From the NCBI GenBank assembly GCA_963815665.1, contig CAWFHN010000013.1:682001-746000 (forward strand): a stretch of DNA of 64,000 nt, written 5' to 3'. This document shows positions 54,488-62,160 of this stretch, one piece after another (position 1 is the first letter of the stretch; each line of letters opens with the position of its first letter). The position numbers and the translations under genes are program-made. The DNA comes from DASUPK01 sp963815665. Its GTDB lineage: Bacteria; Actinomycetota; Thermoleophilia; Solirubrobacterales; 70-9. The notes under the pieces are model-generated. The model searched no databases. It saw nothing but the letters and a program-made list of their open reading frames with translations, and was not told where the DNA came from.

Positions 54488-55513
54488 GTGACCGACACGC
54501 TTTTCGACAACGGGAACGGCGGAAGCGCCGAGGGGGCGCCGGCGACGGGCCCGGATACCCGCCTGCTGGGCGAGCTGTCCGACGGCGACGAGGTCAGGGG
54601 CGCCTTCGTGGTGCGGGAGCGCGATCGGCGCCAGAAGCGCAACGGCGAGCACTTCCTGCGAGTCGTGCTGGCCGACAAGACCGGCACCGTCCCGGCGATC
54701 GCCTGGGATGGCGTCGCCGAGCTCTTCGAGGCCTGCGCGCCGGGATCGATCGTCCTCGTCCGGGGCAGCTTCTCCATCCATTCTCAGTTCGGCAGGCAGA
54801 TCAAGCTGGCCGCGGTCAAGCCGGCCGGGCCGGGCGAATATGACCCCGAGCAGCTGGCGGAAGGGCCGACGCGCTCGATCGAGCTGCTCGAGGCCGACCT
54901 TCGGGCGCTGATCGACACCGTGCAGGACCGATCGCTGCGTCAGCTGCTCGACCGCTTCTTCGGCGCCGGCACCGAGCCGTGGGCTCGCTTTCGCGAAGCG
55001 CCCGCCGCCAAGCACTATCACCAGGCCTATGCCGGCGGCTTGCTCGAGCACACCCTCTCGGTCGCCCAGGCGGTCAGCGCCGCGGCCAACTTCTTCCCCG
55101 GCATCGACCGCGAGATCGCGGTGACGGGGGCGTTGCTGCACGACATCGGCAAGACCGAGGCCTACAACGACGACCCTCTGGCCATCGACATGACCGACGC
55201 CGGCCGCCTCGAAGGCGAGATCCCGCGCGGCTACTACCTGGTGCGCCGGGAGATCGAGCAAATCGATGGCTTCGATCCCCGGCTCGCACAGGCGGTCCTC
55301 CACATCATCCTTTCCCACCACGGGCAGCTCGAGCACGGCTCGCCGGTCGTCCCGGCCACGCGCGAGGCGACCCTCGTCCACACGATGGACAACCTCGGCG
55401 GCAAGCTCGGCAGCTTCGACCGGCTCGAGAAGGAGCTGGCGGACGGCGAGAGCTGGTCCCGCTTCGACCGCGGCATCGACGGCTCGGCCTTCTTCGGCTC
55501 ACGCGCCGCGTAG
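54488..55513 (+). CDS. YhaM-like 3'-5' exoribonuclease (OB + HD domains)
   Basis: About 341 residues. An OB fold at residues of about 28-115 (DEVRGAFVVRERDRRQKRNG, PAIAWDGVAELFEA, GSIVLVRGSFS) is followed by an HD phosphohydrolase domain: HTLSVAQAVSAAANF, VTGALLHDIGKTEAY (HD pair) and HIILSHHGQLEHGSPV. This order is that of YhaM-family 3'-5' exoribonucleases, which trim RNA ends. GTG 54488 follows a -10 element. The convergent/divergent layout with LtrA is separated by about 70 bases. The fused PafBC gene follows after 92 bases. Confidence 0.87.
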   Translation: MTDTLFDNGNGGSAEGAPATGPDTRLLGELSDGDEVRGAFVVRERDRRQKRNGEHFLRVVLADKTGTVPAIAWDGVAELFEACAPGSIVLVRGSFSIHSQFGRQIKLAAVKPAGPGEYDPEQLAEGPTRSIELLEADLRALIDTVQDRSLRQLLDRFFGAGTEPWARFREAPAAKHYHQAYAGGLLEHTLSVAQAVSAAANFFPGIDREIAVTGALLHDIGKTEAYNDDPLAIDMTDAGRLEGEIPRGYYLVRREIEQIDGFDPRLAQAVLHIILSHHGQLEHGSPVVPATREATLVHTMDNLGGKLGSFDRLEKELADGESWSRFDRGIDGSAFFGSRAA

Positions 55514-55525
55514 CTAGATACGCCC

Positions 55526-55538
55526 GCGCAAATTGCGC
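55526..55538. promoter_or_regulatory. GCGCAA-A-TTGCGC palindrome before WYL regulator
   Basis: A 6-bp perfect inverted repeat with a single central base, 68 bases before the start of the fused WYL regulator. Its core CGCAAATTGCG is identical to the arms at 5090-5134, so a common binding protein is possible, including the WYL regulator itself. Confidence 0.45.
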
Positions 55539-55591
55539 AAATCGTCTTCCGATCCGTAATAGGTGCGGATTGGGCGCCCGGGTCCCGCCTC

Positions 55592-55597
55592 TATCCT
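55592..55597 (+). promoter_or_regulatory. -10 TATCCT, leaderless start of pafBC gene
   Basis: TATCCT ends 8 bases before the ATG at 55606; no ribosome site. Confidence 0.45.
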
Positions 55598-55605
55598 GCG
55601 TGCGC

Positions 55606-57690
55606 ATGGCCAAGGACACCGAGAAGCTGATCCGCCAGCTCTCGCTGATCTCCTACCTCATGGCTCAGGGCAGGCCGACCTCGGCGCTCGAGATCAAACG
55701 AGAGGTGGAGGGGTACAGCGACATGAACGACGACGCCTTCGCGCGCCGCTTCTACGCCGACCGCGCGGAGCTCGACGCCCTCGGCATCACGCTCCAGGTC
55801 GAGAAGCCAGGAGAGAGCCTGCAGGGCTATGAGTCCGAGCTCTACTCGCTGCCGCCCGAGAACTACTACCTGGAGGAGATCCGCTTCGGCGACGACGAGC
55901 TGGCCGCACTGCAGACCGCGCTCCAGCTGCTCGACGGCGAGTTCGCCTACGCCGAGCCGCTGCGGCTGGCCCTACAGCAGGTCTCCTGGGGCCGGCCGAG
56001 CCCGCTGACGGCACCGGAGCAGTCCTCGGTCGAGGTCCGGATGACGGCCAAGGCCGACGGCGCCGAGGTCTCCCAGCGCCTGTCGAAGATCGAGACGGCG
56101 ATCTCCCGGCGGAAGACGATTGAGTTCACCTACTACACGATTGAGCGGGACACGACCGAGAAGCGCAAGGTTGATCCCTACCACCTGGTCTATCGCGGCG
56201 GGCAGTTCTACTTGATCGGGCACTCGCACGAGCGCGAGGCGGTCCGGGTCTTCCGCCTCTCCCGCATCCGGGGCAAGGTCTCGTACGCCTCCAAGGCCGA
56301 GCACGACTTCGGCCCGCCCGAGGGCTTCGAGCGCCGCGACTACGCCCGCAAGGCCGAGTGGCAGCTGGGTGAGATCAAGGGCACGGCGAAGATCTTCCTG
56401 CGGGAGCGGATCGCCTGGCTCGTCGAGCGCGACTTCGGCACCTACGGGAAGTTCCGCAACCCCGGCCGGGGCGACGGCTCACCCGGCAAGGGCCGGATCT
56501 TCGAGACCGAGTACGCCTCCAGCCGCCAGATGGTCGCCTGGGTGCTGCACTGGCGGCAGAATGCGACGGTGCTGGATCCGCCCGAGCTCGCCGACGAGGT
56601 GGCCGAGCGCCTCGAGCTGCTCAACGAGCGCCACAGCCCCGGCTTCGAGCCGGCCGAGTCGGTGCGGACCGTGCCGCCGGCGCCGCGAACGGCCCGCTCG
56701 AACGGCCGCTCGGAGTCCTCGATCCGCCCCGAGAGGTTCGCGCGCCTCGTGACCCTGGCGGGGATGCTGATCGAGTCCGCCAAGGGCGACGCTCGCCTAT
56801 CGACGGCCGACGTCGTGGAGCGTCTGCACGTCACCGAGGAGGAGCTGCGCGAGGACATCGACCTGCTCAACGTCGTCAACTTCGGCGGCGGCACGTACGT
56901 CCTCTACGCGGAGCTTCAGGGCGACGAGATCGAGGTCGACGCGGAGCCGTACGGCGACAACTTCGCCAAGCCGGCGCGGCTACTGCCGCTGGAGGCCAAG
57001 GCCCTGGTCGCCGCAATCGACCTGTTCGGCGACCATCTCCCGCAGACCGGCCTCACCAGCGCCCGGAAGAAGATCGTCGCCGCGCTCGGCCACGACCCCT
57101 CCGAGGAGGGCCTCGAGATCGCCGCGTCGGGCGGAGACGACTCCGACGTCGCCCGCAAGGTCAACAAGGCGATCGAGGGCCAGCGGGTCCTCTCCATCCA
57201 CTACTACAAGGAGAACGAGGACGAGTTCACCAAGCGCGAGATCGAGCCCTACCGGCTCGCCAACGGCCCGGAGGGCTGGTACGTCGCCTCCTACGACCGC
57301 CGCCGCGAGGACGTCCGCCACTTCCGGCTCGACCGCATCAAGGAAGCGGAGATCTCGAGGGAGAGCTTCGAGCCCCGTCCCGAGGTCGAGGAGATCGCCG
57401 CGATCGAGGGAGGCTGGCTCTCCGGCGAGAACGTGCCGGCGGCCGACGTGGCGCGCGTCTGGGTTTCCCCGGAGCGCGCTCGCTGGGCACGCGAGGAGCA
57501 CACGGTGACCGAGGAGCTCGCGGACGACGCGGTCCTGATCGAGGTCCCCTACGGCAGCACGGACTGGCTGCTTCGGGAGATCCTCAAGGGGGCCGGCGAG
57601 CTCGTCGTGCTGGAACCGGAGAGCGCCCGCGAGGCGATCGCGCAGGAGCTCCGGGTCGACGCCGGCGCCACGGCCGTCAAGGCCGCCTAG
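55606..57690 (+). CDS. Fused PafB-PafC-type WYL transcriptional regulator
   Basis: A 694-residue protein made of two tandem regulator modules. The first (residues 1-350) starts with an HTH (LIRQLSLISYLMAQGRPTSA) and a WYL domain (AISRRKTIEFTYYTIERDTT, VDPYHLVYRGGQFYLIGHSH). The second (residues 365-694) repeats the plan (RFARLVTLAGMLIESAKGDA, then VVERLHVTEEELREDIDLLN; WYL with SIHYYKENEDEFTKREIEPY and ANGPEGWYVASYDRRREDVR). Elsewhere PafB and PafC are separate genes whose heterodimer activates DNA-damage genes; here they form one chain. Repair genes in the window (nfo, MrfA-like helicase) are possible targets, which is inference. ATG 55606 fits the -10 element. Confidence 0.9.
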   Translation: MAKDTEKLIRQLSLISYLMAQGRPTSALEIKREVEGYSDMNDDAFARRFYADRAELDALGITLQVEKPGESLQGYESELYSLPPENYYLEEIRFGDDELAALQTALQLLDGEFAYAEPLRLALQQVSWGRPSPLTAPEQSSVEVRMTAKADGAEVSQRLSKIETAISRRKTIEFTYYTIERDTTEKRKVDPYHLVYRGGQFYLIGHSHEREAVRVFRLSRIRGKVSYASKAEHDFGPPEGFERRDYARKAEWQLGEIKGTAKIFLRERIAWLVERDFGTYGKFRNPGRGDGSPGKGRIFETEYASSRQMVAWVLHWRQNATVLDPPELADEVAERLELLNERHSPGFEPAESVRTVPPAPRTARSNGRSESSIRPERFARLVTLAGMLIESAKGDARLSTADVVERLHVTEEELREDIDLLNVVNFGGGTYVLYAELQGDEIEVDAEPYGDNFAKPARLLPLEAKALVAAIDLFGDHLPQTGLTSARKKIVAALGHDPSEEGLEIAASGGDDSDVARKVNKAIEGQRVLSIHYYKENEDEFTKREIEPYRLANGPEGWYVASYDRRREDVRHFRLDRIKEAEISRESFEPRPEVEEIAAIEGGWLSGENVPAADVARVWVSPERARWAREEHTVTEELADDAVLIEVPYGSTDWLLREILKGAGELVVLEPESAREAIAQELRVDAGATAVKAA

Positions 57691-57691
57691 A

Positions 57692-58534
57692 TCAGCCCCA
57701 GTTGAACTTGAACGGGCCGGGCTTGAGCTTGATCTGCTGGGCAGAGAGGTTGTAGAACGATGCGTTCGTGCCGGCGGGCAGGCTCGTCACCGATCCCGTG
57801 ATGAATGGATCCTGGGTGGTCACCTGGAAACCGACAAATCCGGATACCGGCCTGGACGTGGCGTTCTCGATCGTGAGTTGATTGCCGCGAAGAAGTACCT
57901 GGGACGGGTTGTCGACTATCACGTTGAATCCCTGAGTCCCGGGACTGGAGAAATTGGCGTTCGTGAACGTCGCCGTGAACTTCCCGCCGAACCCCGGAAG
58001 GCTGTCGAAGTCGAAGGTCAGCGTGGCCAGTTGAGTCGGATCGATGAACAGGGCGACCCGCCCGAACCGGCGGGCAAGGCGAGGGTCGGCCAGCTTCCGG
58101 AAGCGCCCCAGGCCACCGGTGGCGTCGGCCTTCGCGGGGAGCGCGCGGAAGGCGACATTCCCTCCTTCGAGCAACCGAGGGCGCCGGAGCTCGAGGATCT
58201 GCACATCGCGGTCCTCCGGGGCATCCGCGACGACCACGGCCGCGGTCGGAGGATGCTGACGGAAGCCCTTGGGCTTCCAATCCCGGATGAAGCTCCTGGT
58301 CTTCCTGACGTCGCCGACCGGATCGTGAAGGACCAACTTGAAAGCGCGTCGATTCCCCGCGAGCGCATGGAGCCGACCACCCGCCGCCTTGAGGACGTAG
58401 AGGCTCCGCGCGCCATCAGACCGCTGTACCGCGGACGCCGAACCCACGTAGAGCACCGCCGCGATCACGGCGACGGTCGCGGTCAGAATGCACCGGACGC
58501 TCGTCGGTCGTCCCCGTCGATAGGTCCCGCCCAC
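57692..58534 (-). CDS. Secreted protein, paralogue of 52381-53211
   Basis: A 280-residue exported protein; the signal has a long charged n-region (VRCILTATVAVIAAVLYVGS, cleavage near ASA). The region up to residue 170 has ARSLYVLKAAGGRLHALAGN, FKLVLHDPVGDVRKT, PPTAAVVVADAP and ILELRRPRLLEGGNVAF, ending RRFGRVALFIDPT, the same order of elements as in the protein at 52381. The C-terminal 110 residues differ: a cysteine-free beta-rich domain (GFNVIVDNPSQVLLRGNQLT and on). Function unknown. The gene stops 2 bases from the convergent pafBC stop. Confidence 0.72.
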   Translation of the reverse strand: MGGTYRRGRPTSVRCILTATVAVIAAVLYVGSASAVQRSDGARSLYVLKAAGGRLHALAGNRRAFKLVLHDPVGDVRKTRSFIRDWKPKGFRQHPPTAAVVVADAPEDRDVQILELRRPRLLEGGNVAFRALPAKADATGGLGRFRKLADPRLARRFGRVALFIDPTQLATLTFDFDSLPGFGGKFTATFTNANFSSPGTQGFNVIVDNPSQVLLRGNQLTIENATSRPVSGFVGFQVTTQDPFITGSVTSLPAGTNASFYNLSAQQIKLKPGPFKFNWG

Positions 58535-58587
58535 CCCTCGGATTGTGGGCCGGGCCCTTTAGGGGATCAACCGCAGTATTCGCGAAG

Positions 58588-59025
58588 CTAGGCAGTCCCG
58601 GCGGCCGCTTCGGCAGCGGCGTCCATCGCTTCCTGCGGCGCGGCGCCCGAGGCATAGCGATGGTGAATCCCCAGAGCGTTGCCGTCCGGGTCCTGAAAGA
58701 TCGCCTGCTTGCAGACCCCGCTGTCGATCACGTCGGTGACGAACTCGATGCCCCGCGACTCCAGCTCCGCCTTGGCGGCGTCGAAGTCGTCGACGTGGAA
58801 CTCGAACGGCGTGCTGTTGGGGGAGAACTCGATCCCGAAGGCATCGACCTGCATCAGAGCGATCGTCACGGTCCCGGTCTCGAACTCACCGGCCGGCATC
58901 TCTCCCCATTGCTTCCCGAAGGGCAGGCCGAGGGTCTCGCCGTAGAACTTCCTGGCGGCCTCCCAGTCCTTGGTCGGGAAGGCGATGAAGTCGACGCCGT
59001 TGAGCAGCTGCGTTTGTGCGGTCAT
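58588..59025 (-). CDS. VOC family (glyoxalase-like) protein, last gene of ArsR operon
   Basis: A 145-residue VOC protein: FIAFPTKDWEAARKFYGETL, the second module FEFHVDDFDAAKAELESRG and IFQDPDGNALGIHHRY near the end. His and Glu metal positions are partly kept. GGGTGAGGG before the ATG is a ribosome site. It is 20 bases after the SMP-30 gene on the same strand and so the fifth gene of the ArsR-SRPBCC-RibD-like-SMP30-VOC unit. It could isomerise or bind a reactive carbonyl compound. Confidence 0.85.
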   Translation of the reverse strand: MTAQTQLLNGVDFIAFPTKDWEAARKFYGETLGLPFGKQWGEMPAGEFETGTVTIALMQVDAFGIEFSPNSTPFEFHVDDFDAAKAELESRGIEFVTDVIDSGVCKQAIFQDPDGNALGIHHRYASGAAPQEAMDAAAEAAAGTA

Positions 59026-59045
59026 GCCCTCACCCTTTCATATCG

Positions 59046-59897
59046 CTACGGCCGCCCGGCATGCGGAGCGGGCGCCTCGGCCATCAGCACCTGGCCGCTC
59101 CGCTCGCCGTCGGCGATCCCGCCGGTCCCGGTCCATTCCTGCGCGACGATGAACAGGGTTCGACCGTGCAGTCCGCCGAGCATGCACGCGAAGCAGCCGC
59201 GATCGGCCTCGACCGTGTCCAGCACCTCGCCGCCCTCGCGGACGCGGACACACCGCCGGTTCGGGACGTCCGCGTACCAGACGGCCCCCTCGGCGTCCAT
59301 GCAGATCCCGTCGGGGACACCGTCGCCGAGGTCGGCCCACACACGCCCTTCGGAGAGGCCACCATCGTCGCCGATGTCGAACGCCGTCAGCTGCTTGGCA
59401 TAGGACTCGGCCACGATCAGTGTCGCGTCGTCGGGAGCGATCGCCATCCCGTTCGGGAACATCAGGCCCTCTCCCACCCGCCTGGCCGAACCGCCGGGAT
59501 CGAGCAGGGCGACGCATCCGGGGGCGGGATCCTCGCCGCCCATCAGGTCGAACTCGGCGCCGTTGACGTAGACGTTGCCGCGATCGTCGGCGACGATCTC
59601 GTTCCAGCCGTACTCGGTGAGCGCGTTCAGGTCTGCGTGGGTGGCCAGTGAGCCGTCGGCCTCCAGCCGCAACAGGTTCCGCCCCGCCGTGATCAACATG
59701 GGCCCGTCCGGGATCCAGTCGATCGAGAAGGGAAACGCGTCGACTCGGGCGATCACCTCGCTGCGGCCCTCGAGATCGACGGCGACGACCTCGTGGGCCA
59801 GCCAATCGGAGAACCAGAGGCGGCCGTCGTGCCAGCGCGGCGATTCGCCCATGGCGATCCCTTCCATCAGGGTCGCGACGGTCGATCGGGCGGTCAC
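59046..59897 (-). CDS. SMP-30/gluconolactonase/LRE family protein
   Basis: A 283-residue six-bladed beta-propeller. Metal ligands of the family are visible: Glu in MGESPRWHDGRLWFSD, Asn in EYGWNEIVADDRGNVYVNG, Asn in MFPNGMAIAPDD and Asp in VPDGICMDAEGAVWYAD. Such enzymes open lactones with a divalent cation; the physiological substrate is open. Its ATG overlaps the stop of the RibD-like gene (ATGA), so they are coupled. Confidence 0.9.
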   Translation of the reverse strand: MTARSTVATLMEGIAMGESPRWHDGRLWFSDWLAHEVVAVDLEGRSEVIARVDAFPFSIDWIPDGPMLITAGRNLLRLEADGSLATHADLNALTEYGWNEIVADDRGNVYVNGAEFDLMGGEDPAPGCVALLDPGGSARRVGEGLMFPNGMAIAPDDATLIVAESYAKQLTAFDIGDDGGLSEGRVWADLGDGVPDGICMDAEGAVWYADVPNRRCVRVREGGEVLDTVEADRGCFACMLGGLHGRTLFIVAQEWTGTGGIADGERSGQVLMAEAPAPHAGRP

Positions 59898-60499
59898 GGT
59901 TTTCCGTCATTGCCGGCGGCGGGCCGATAGGTCGCGACGACCACGCCCGTGGTCGTGGTGACGCTGTCCATCAGCTCGAGTGCGGCGTGGGCGCCGTCGT
60001 CGAACAGTCGTTGCCCGGAGCCGAGGACGAGCGGGTGGATCAGGAGCAGGTACTCGTCGATCAACCCGCGGCGCATCAACGAGCGGGCGAGCTCCCCGCT
60101 GCCGAGCAGCCCGAGGTCCTCGTCCGCCTCTTCCTTCAGGGAGGCGACCGCATCGACCGCGTCGCCCTCGAGCAGGGTGGAGTTCTGCCAGGGAAGGGGC
60201 TCCGTCAGCGTCCGGGACGCGACGTACTTCCGGGCCGCGTTAAGGGCCTCGCTGTAAGGATTGCCCTCCTGATTCGGCCAGACCTTCGCGAAGTCCTCGT
60301 ATGTGCGGCGGCCGAGCACGAGCGGCCCGCCCCGCGACCGTGACATCCGCTCTCCCATCGCGCGGCCCAGCACCTCATCCGCGTACGGAATCCCCCAGCC
60401 TCCGTGCTCGAACCCTCCTCTGACGTCCTCGTCCGGCCGCGCGGGCGACTGCATCACCCCGTCCAGCGTCAGGAACTCGGTGACCGTCAGCCTCCCCAT
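59894..60499 (-). CDS. Dihydrofolate reductase family (RibD C-terminal-like) protein
   Basis: About 201 residues from ATG 60499. LTVTEFLTLDGVMQSPARPD, MSRSRGGPLVLGRRTYEDFA, GELARSLMRRGLIDEYLLLI and HPLVLGSGQRLF mark the DHFR/RibD-C family common in actinobacteria (YwjB/YyaP-like). NAD(P)H-dependent reduction is expected; the substrate is unknown and folate is unlikely. The start overlaps the SRPBCC stop (TGATG). An open frame reaching 60841 is shadow. Confidence 0.88.
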   Translation of the reverse strand: MGRLTVTEFLTLDGVMQSPARPDEDVRGGFEHGGWGIPYADEVLGRAMGERMSRSRGGPLVLGRRTYEDFAKVWPNQEGNPYSEALNAARKYVASRTLTEPLPWQNSTLLEGDAVDAVASLKEEADEDLGLLGSGELARSLMRRGLIDEYLLLIHPLVLGSGQRLFDDGAHAALELMDSVTTTTGVVVATYRPAAGNDGKP

Positions 60500-61017
60500 C
60501 ACCCGCCCGCCCGCGTGTAACGCAGCGAACCGGGCGTCGTCAGGTGCTCGCCCGTCTCCAGCAGGGTCTTGAGGCCGGAGAGGATCATCGGCCAGCCGCC
60601 GTAGAGCTCGCCGCTTACGTCGATCGGGAGCTGGTCGTGGATCACCGTCAGCTGACACGAGTCGCCGACCTTCCTGATCTCCCAGGTGACGCGCGACTGG
60701 CCGACGGCCTCCACCTCGTCGCTCCACAGGGCGGTCATCGTCTGGACGAGCCGGTTGGGGGGATCGACCTCCAGATTCTCGCCCTCGGCGATCTCGATCA
60801 CGCCGGGGACACCGGAGCTGTACTTGGACCCGGGTGTCCATTCCGAGGTGGTGGCGACCCCGAAGCTATACTTCGCCCTCATCTCCGGATCGGTGATCGC
60901 CTCCCAGAGGCGCTCCGGCGTGGTCTTGATGTAGATCTCGAACACCGCCGTCCCGCTGCTCCCATCTGAGTCCGGAACGAGGGCGATCTGATGTGGAACC
61001 TCGAATTCCTCAGGCAA
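60499..61017 (-). CDS. SRPBCC/AHSA1-domain protein of ArsR operon
   Basis: A 172-residue START-like protein: VFEIYIKTTPERLWEAITDP, then YSFGVATTSEWTPGSKY, LVQTMTALWSDEVEAVGQSR and GGWPMILSGLKTLLETGE. It overlaps the ArsR gene by 8 bases at the 5' end and the RibD-like gene at the 3' end, so the order is ArsR, SRPBCC, RibD-like, SMP-30, VOC. It may bind the ligand sensed or processed by this operon. Confidence 0.87.
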   Translation of the reverse strand: MPEEFEVPHQIALVPDSDGSSGTAVFEIYIKTTPERLWEAITDPEMRAKYSFGVATTSEWTPGSKYSSGVPGVIEIAEGENLEVDPPNRLVQTMTALWSDEVEAVGQSRVTWEIRKVGDSCQLTVIHDQLPIDVSGELYGGWPMILSGLKTLLETGEHLTTPGSLRYTRAGG

Positions 61018-61327
61018 CGTCTTCCTCCTCGAGTTCTCGTTTCAGGCCCGTGAGTCCGGAGACCCAGGGCTCGGCGTACTTGCTGACCCAGCGTTCGTAG
61101 ACGAGCCGGATCGGGACGGGGTTCAGGAAGTGGAGCTTTTCGCGGCCCCTTCTGCGGGTGACCACCAGGTTCGCCTGCTCGAGCAGCTTCAGGTGCTTCA
61201 TCACGCCGAAGCGCGACATCGGCAGGCGTTCCCCGAGCGCGCTCAGCGACTGCCCGTCGTGCTTGAAGAGCTGGTCGAGCAGGTCGCGACGGGTCGGGTC
61301 GGCGAGCGCCTTGAACACCTCGTCCAT
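61010..61327 (-). CDS. ArsR-family regulator, first gene of the five-gene operon
   Basis: About 105 residues: MDEVFKALADPTRRDLLDQL, then ALGERLPMSRFGVMKHLKLL and TRRRGREKLHFLNPVPIRLV. No metal-binding cysteines are present. The ATG at 61327 was preferred to a GTG at 61357, because the -10 TATACT (61340-61335) lies between them and ends 7 bases before the ATG. The DNA between this gene and the divergent hydrolase holds a perfect 8-bp inverted repeat over the promoter, so autorepression is very likely. Confidence 0.9.
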   Translation of the reverse strand: MDEVFKALADPTRRDLLDQLFKHDGQSLSALGERLPMSRFGVMKHLKLLEQANLVVTRRRGREKLHFLNPVPIRLVYERWVSKYAEPWVSGLTGLKRELEEEDVA

Positions 61328-61334
61328 GCCGGCG

Positions 61335-61374
61335 AGTATAGGTGACTGTTTGGTCACGTGTCAAGGAACAGTCA
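61335..61374 (-). promoter_or_regulatory. ArsR operon promoter within TGACTGTT-N16-AACAGTCA
   Basis: Minus-strand -35 TTGACA (61364-61359), 18 bases, -10 TATACT (61340-61335), the best consensus promoter in the window. The perfect inverted repeat TGACTGTT (61343-61350) / AACAGTCA (61367-61374) brackets the -35 and reaches into the spacer, as expected for an ArsR operator. Confidence 0.75.
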
Positions 61375-61386
61375 GAATCAGGGCCG

Positions 61387-62136
61387 ATGCCGATCGACCT
61401 CGAGCGCCTCACCGCCCCCAACCCGAGCCCGATGACCCTGGAGGGGACCAACACCTACGTCGTGGGCCGAGACCCGGCGGTCGTGATCGACCCCGGCCCG
61501 GACGACGCGGGCCACATCGAGGCGGTCCGCAAGGCAGCCGAGGCGCGCGGCGGCATCGGCACGGTCCTGCTCACCCACGACGACGCCGACCACCTCGCCG
61601 GGGTCGAGCCGCTCGGGATAGACCCGGCCCGGCCGGCCGACGGCGAGACGGTCGCCGGGCTCACCGTCCTCGCCACCCCCGGCCACGCCGCCGAGCATCT
61701 CTCGTTCCTCCTACCCGACGCCGCCCCCGGACGCGAAGCGGAGGAGGCGGCGTCTTATGCATGCTTCTGCGGGGACCTGATCCTCGGCCAGGGATCGACG
61801 ATCGTCGGGCCCCGCGAGTTCGGCGGGTCGCTCGCCGACTACATGGAGTCGCTGCGCAGGCTCCAGAGCCTCGACCTGAGCGTGCTTTATCCCGGCCATG
61901 GGCCGGAGGTCCTCGACCCGCAGGGGAAGATCGCCGAGTACATGGCCCATCGCCAGGAGCGCGAGGATCGCCTGGTCGCCGCGCTGGATCGAGGGGTGCG
62001 CTCGCGGGCCGCGCTGCTCGCCGAGGTCTGGGACGACGTGCCCGAGAAGCTCCGGATGCCCGCCGGGATCGCGATGGAGGCCCACCTCGAGAAGCTCGAG
62101 GACGAGGGGCGCGTGCCGGCGGATCTGCGCGACTGA
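61387..62136 (+). CDS. LACTB2-like MBL-fold hydrolase
   Basis: A 249-residue protein. MTLEGTNTYVVG, VVIDPGPDD and the metal motif THDDADHLAG (HxDxDH, with Asp at the usual second His) are followed by TPGHAAEHLSFLL, CFCGDLILGQGST and YPGHGPEV. The C-terminal winged-helix-like part (HRQEREDRLVAALDRGVRSR and on to LEKLEDEGRVP) is that of LACTB2 proteins, which act on RNA or thioesters/lactones. The HxDxDH variant occurs in other MBL subfamilies as well. ATG 61387 is 13 bases from the ArsR operator, so shared control is possible. The acylase follows 24 bases later. Confidence 0.85.
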   Translation: MPIDLERLTAPNPSPMTLEGTNTYVVGRDPAVVIDPGPDDAGHIEAVRKAAEARGGIGTVLLTHDDADHLAGVEPLGIDPARPADGETVAGLTVLATPGHAAEHLSFLLPDAAPGREAEEAASYACFCGDLILGQGSTIVGPREFGGSLADYMESLRRLQSLDLSVLYPGHGPEVLDPQGKIAEYMAHRQEREDRLVAALDRGVRSRAALLAEVWDDVPEKLRMPAGIAMEAHLEKLEDEGRVPADLRD

Positions 62137-62160
62137 CCCGCCCCCTGGTATGAACCTCAG

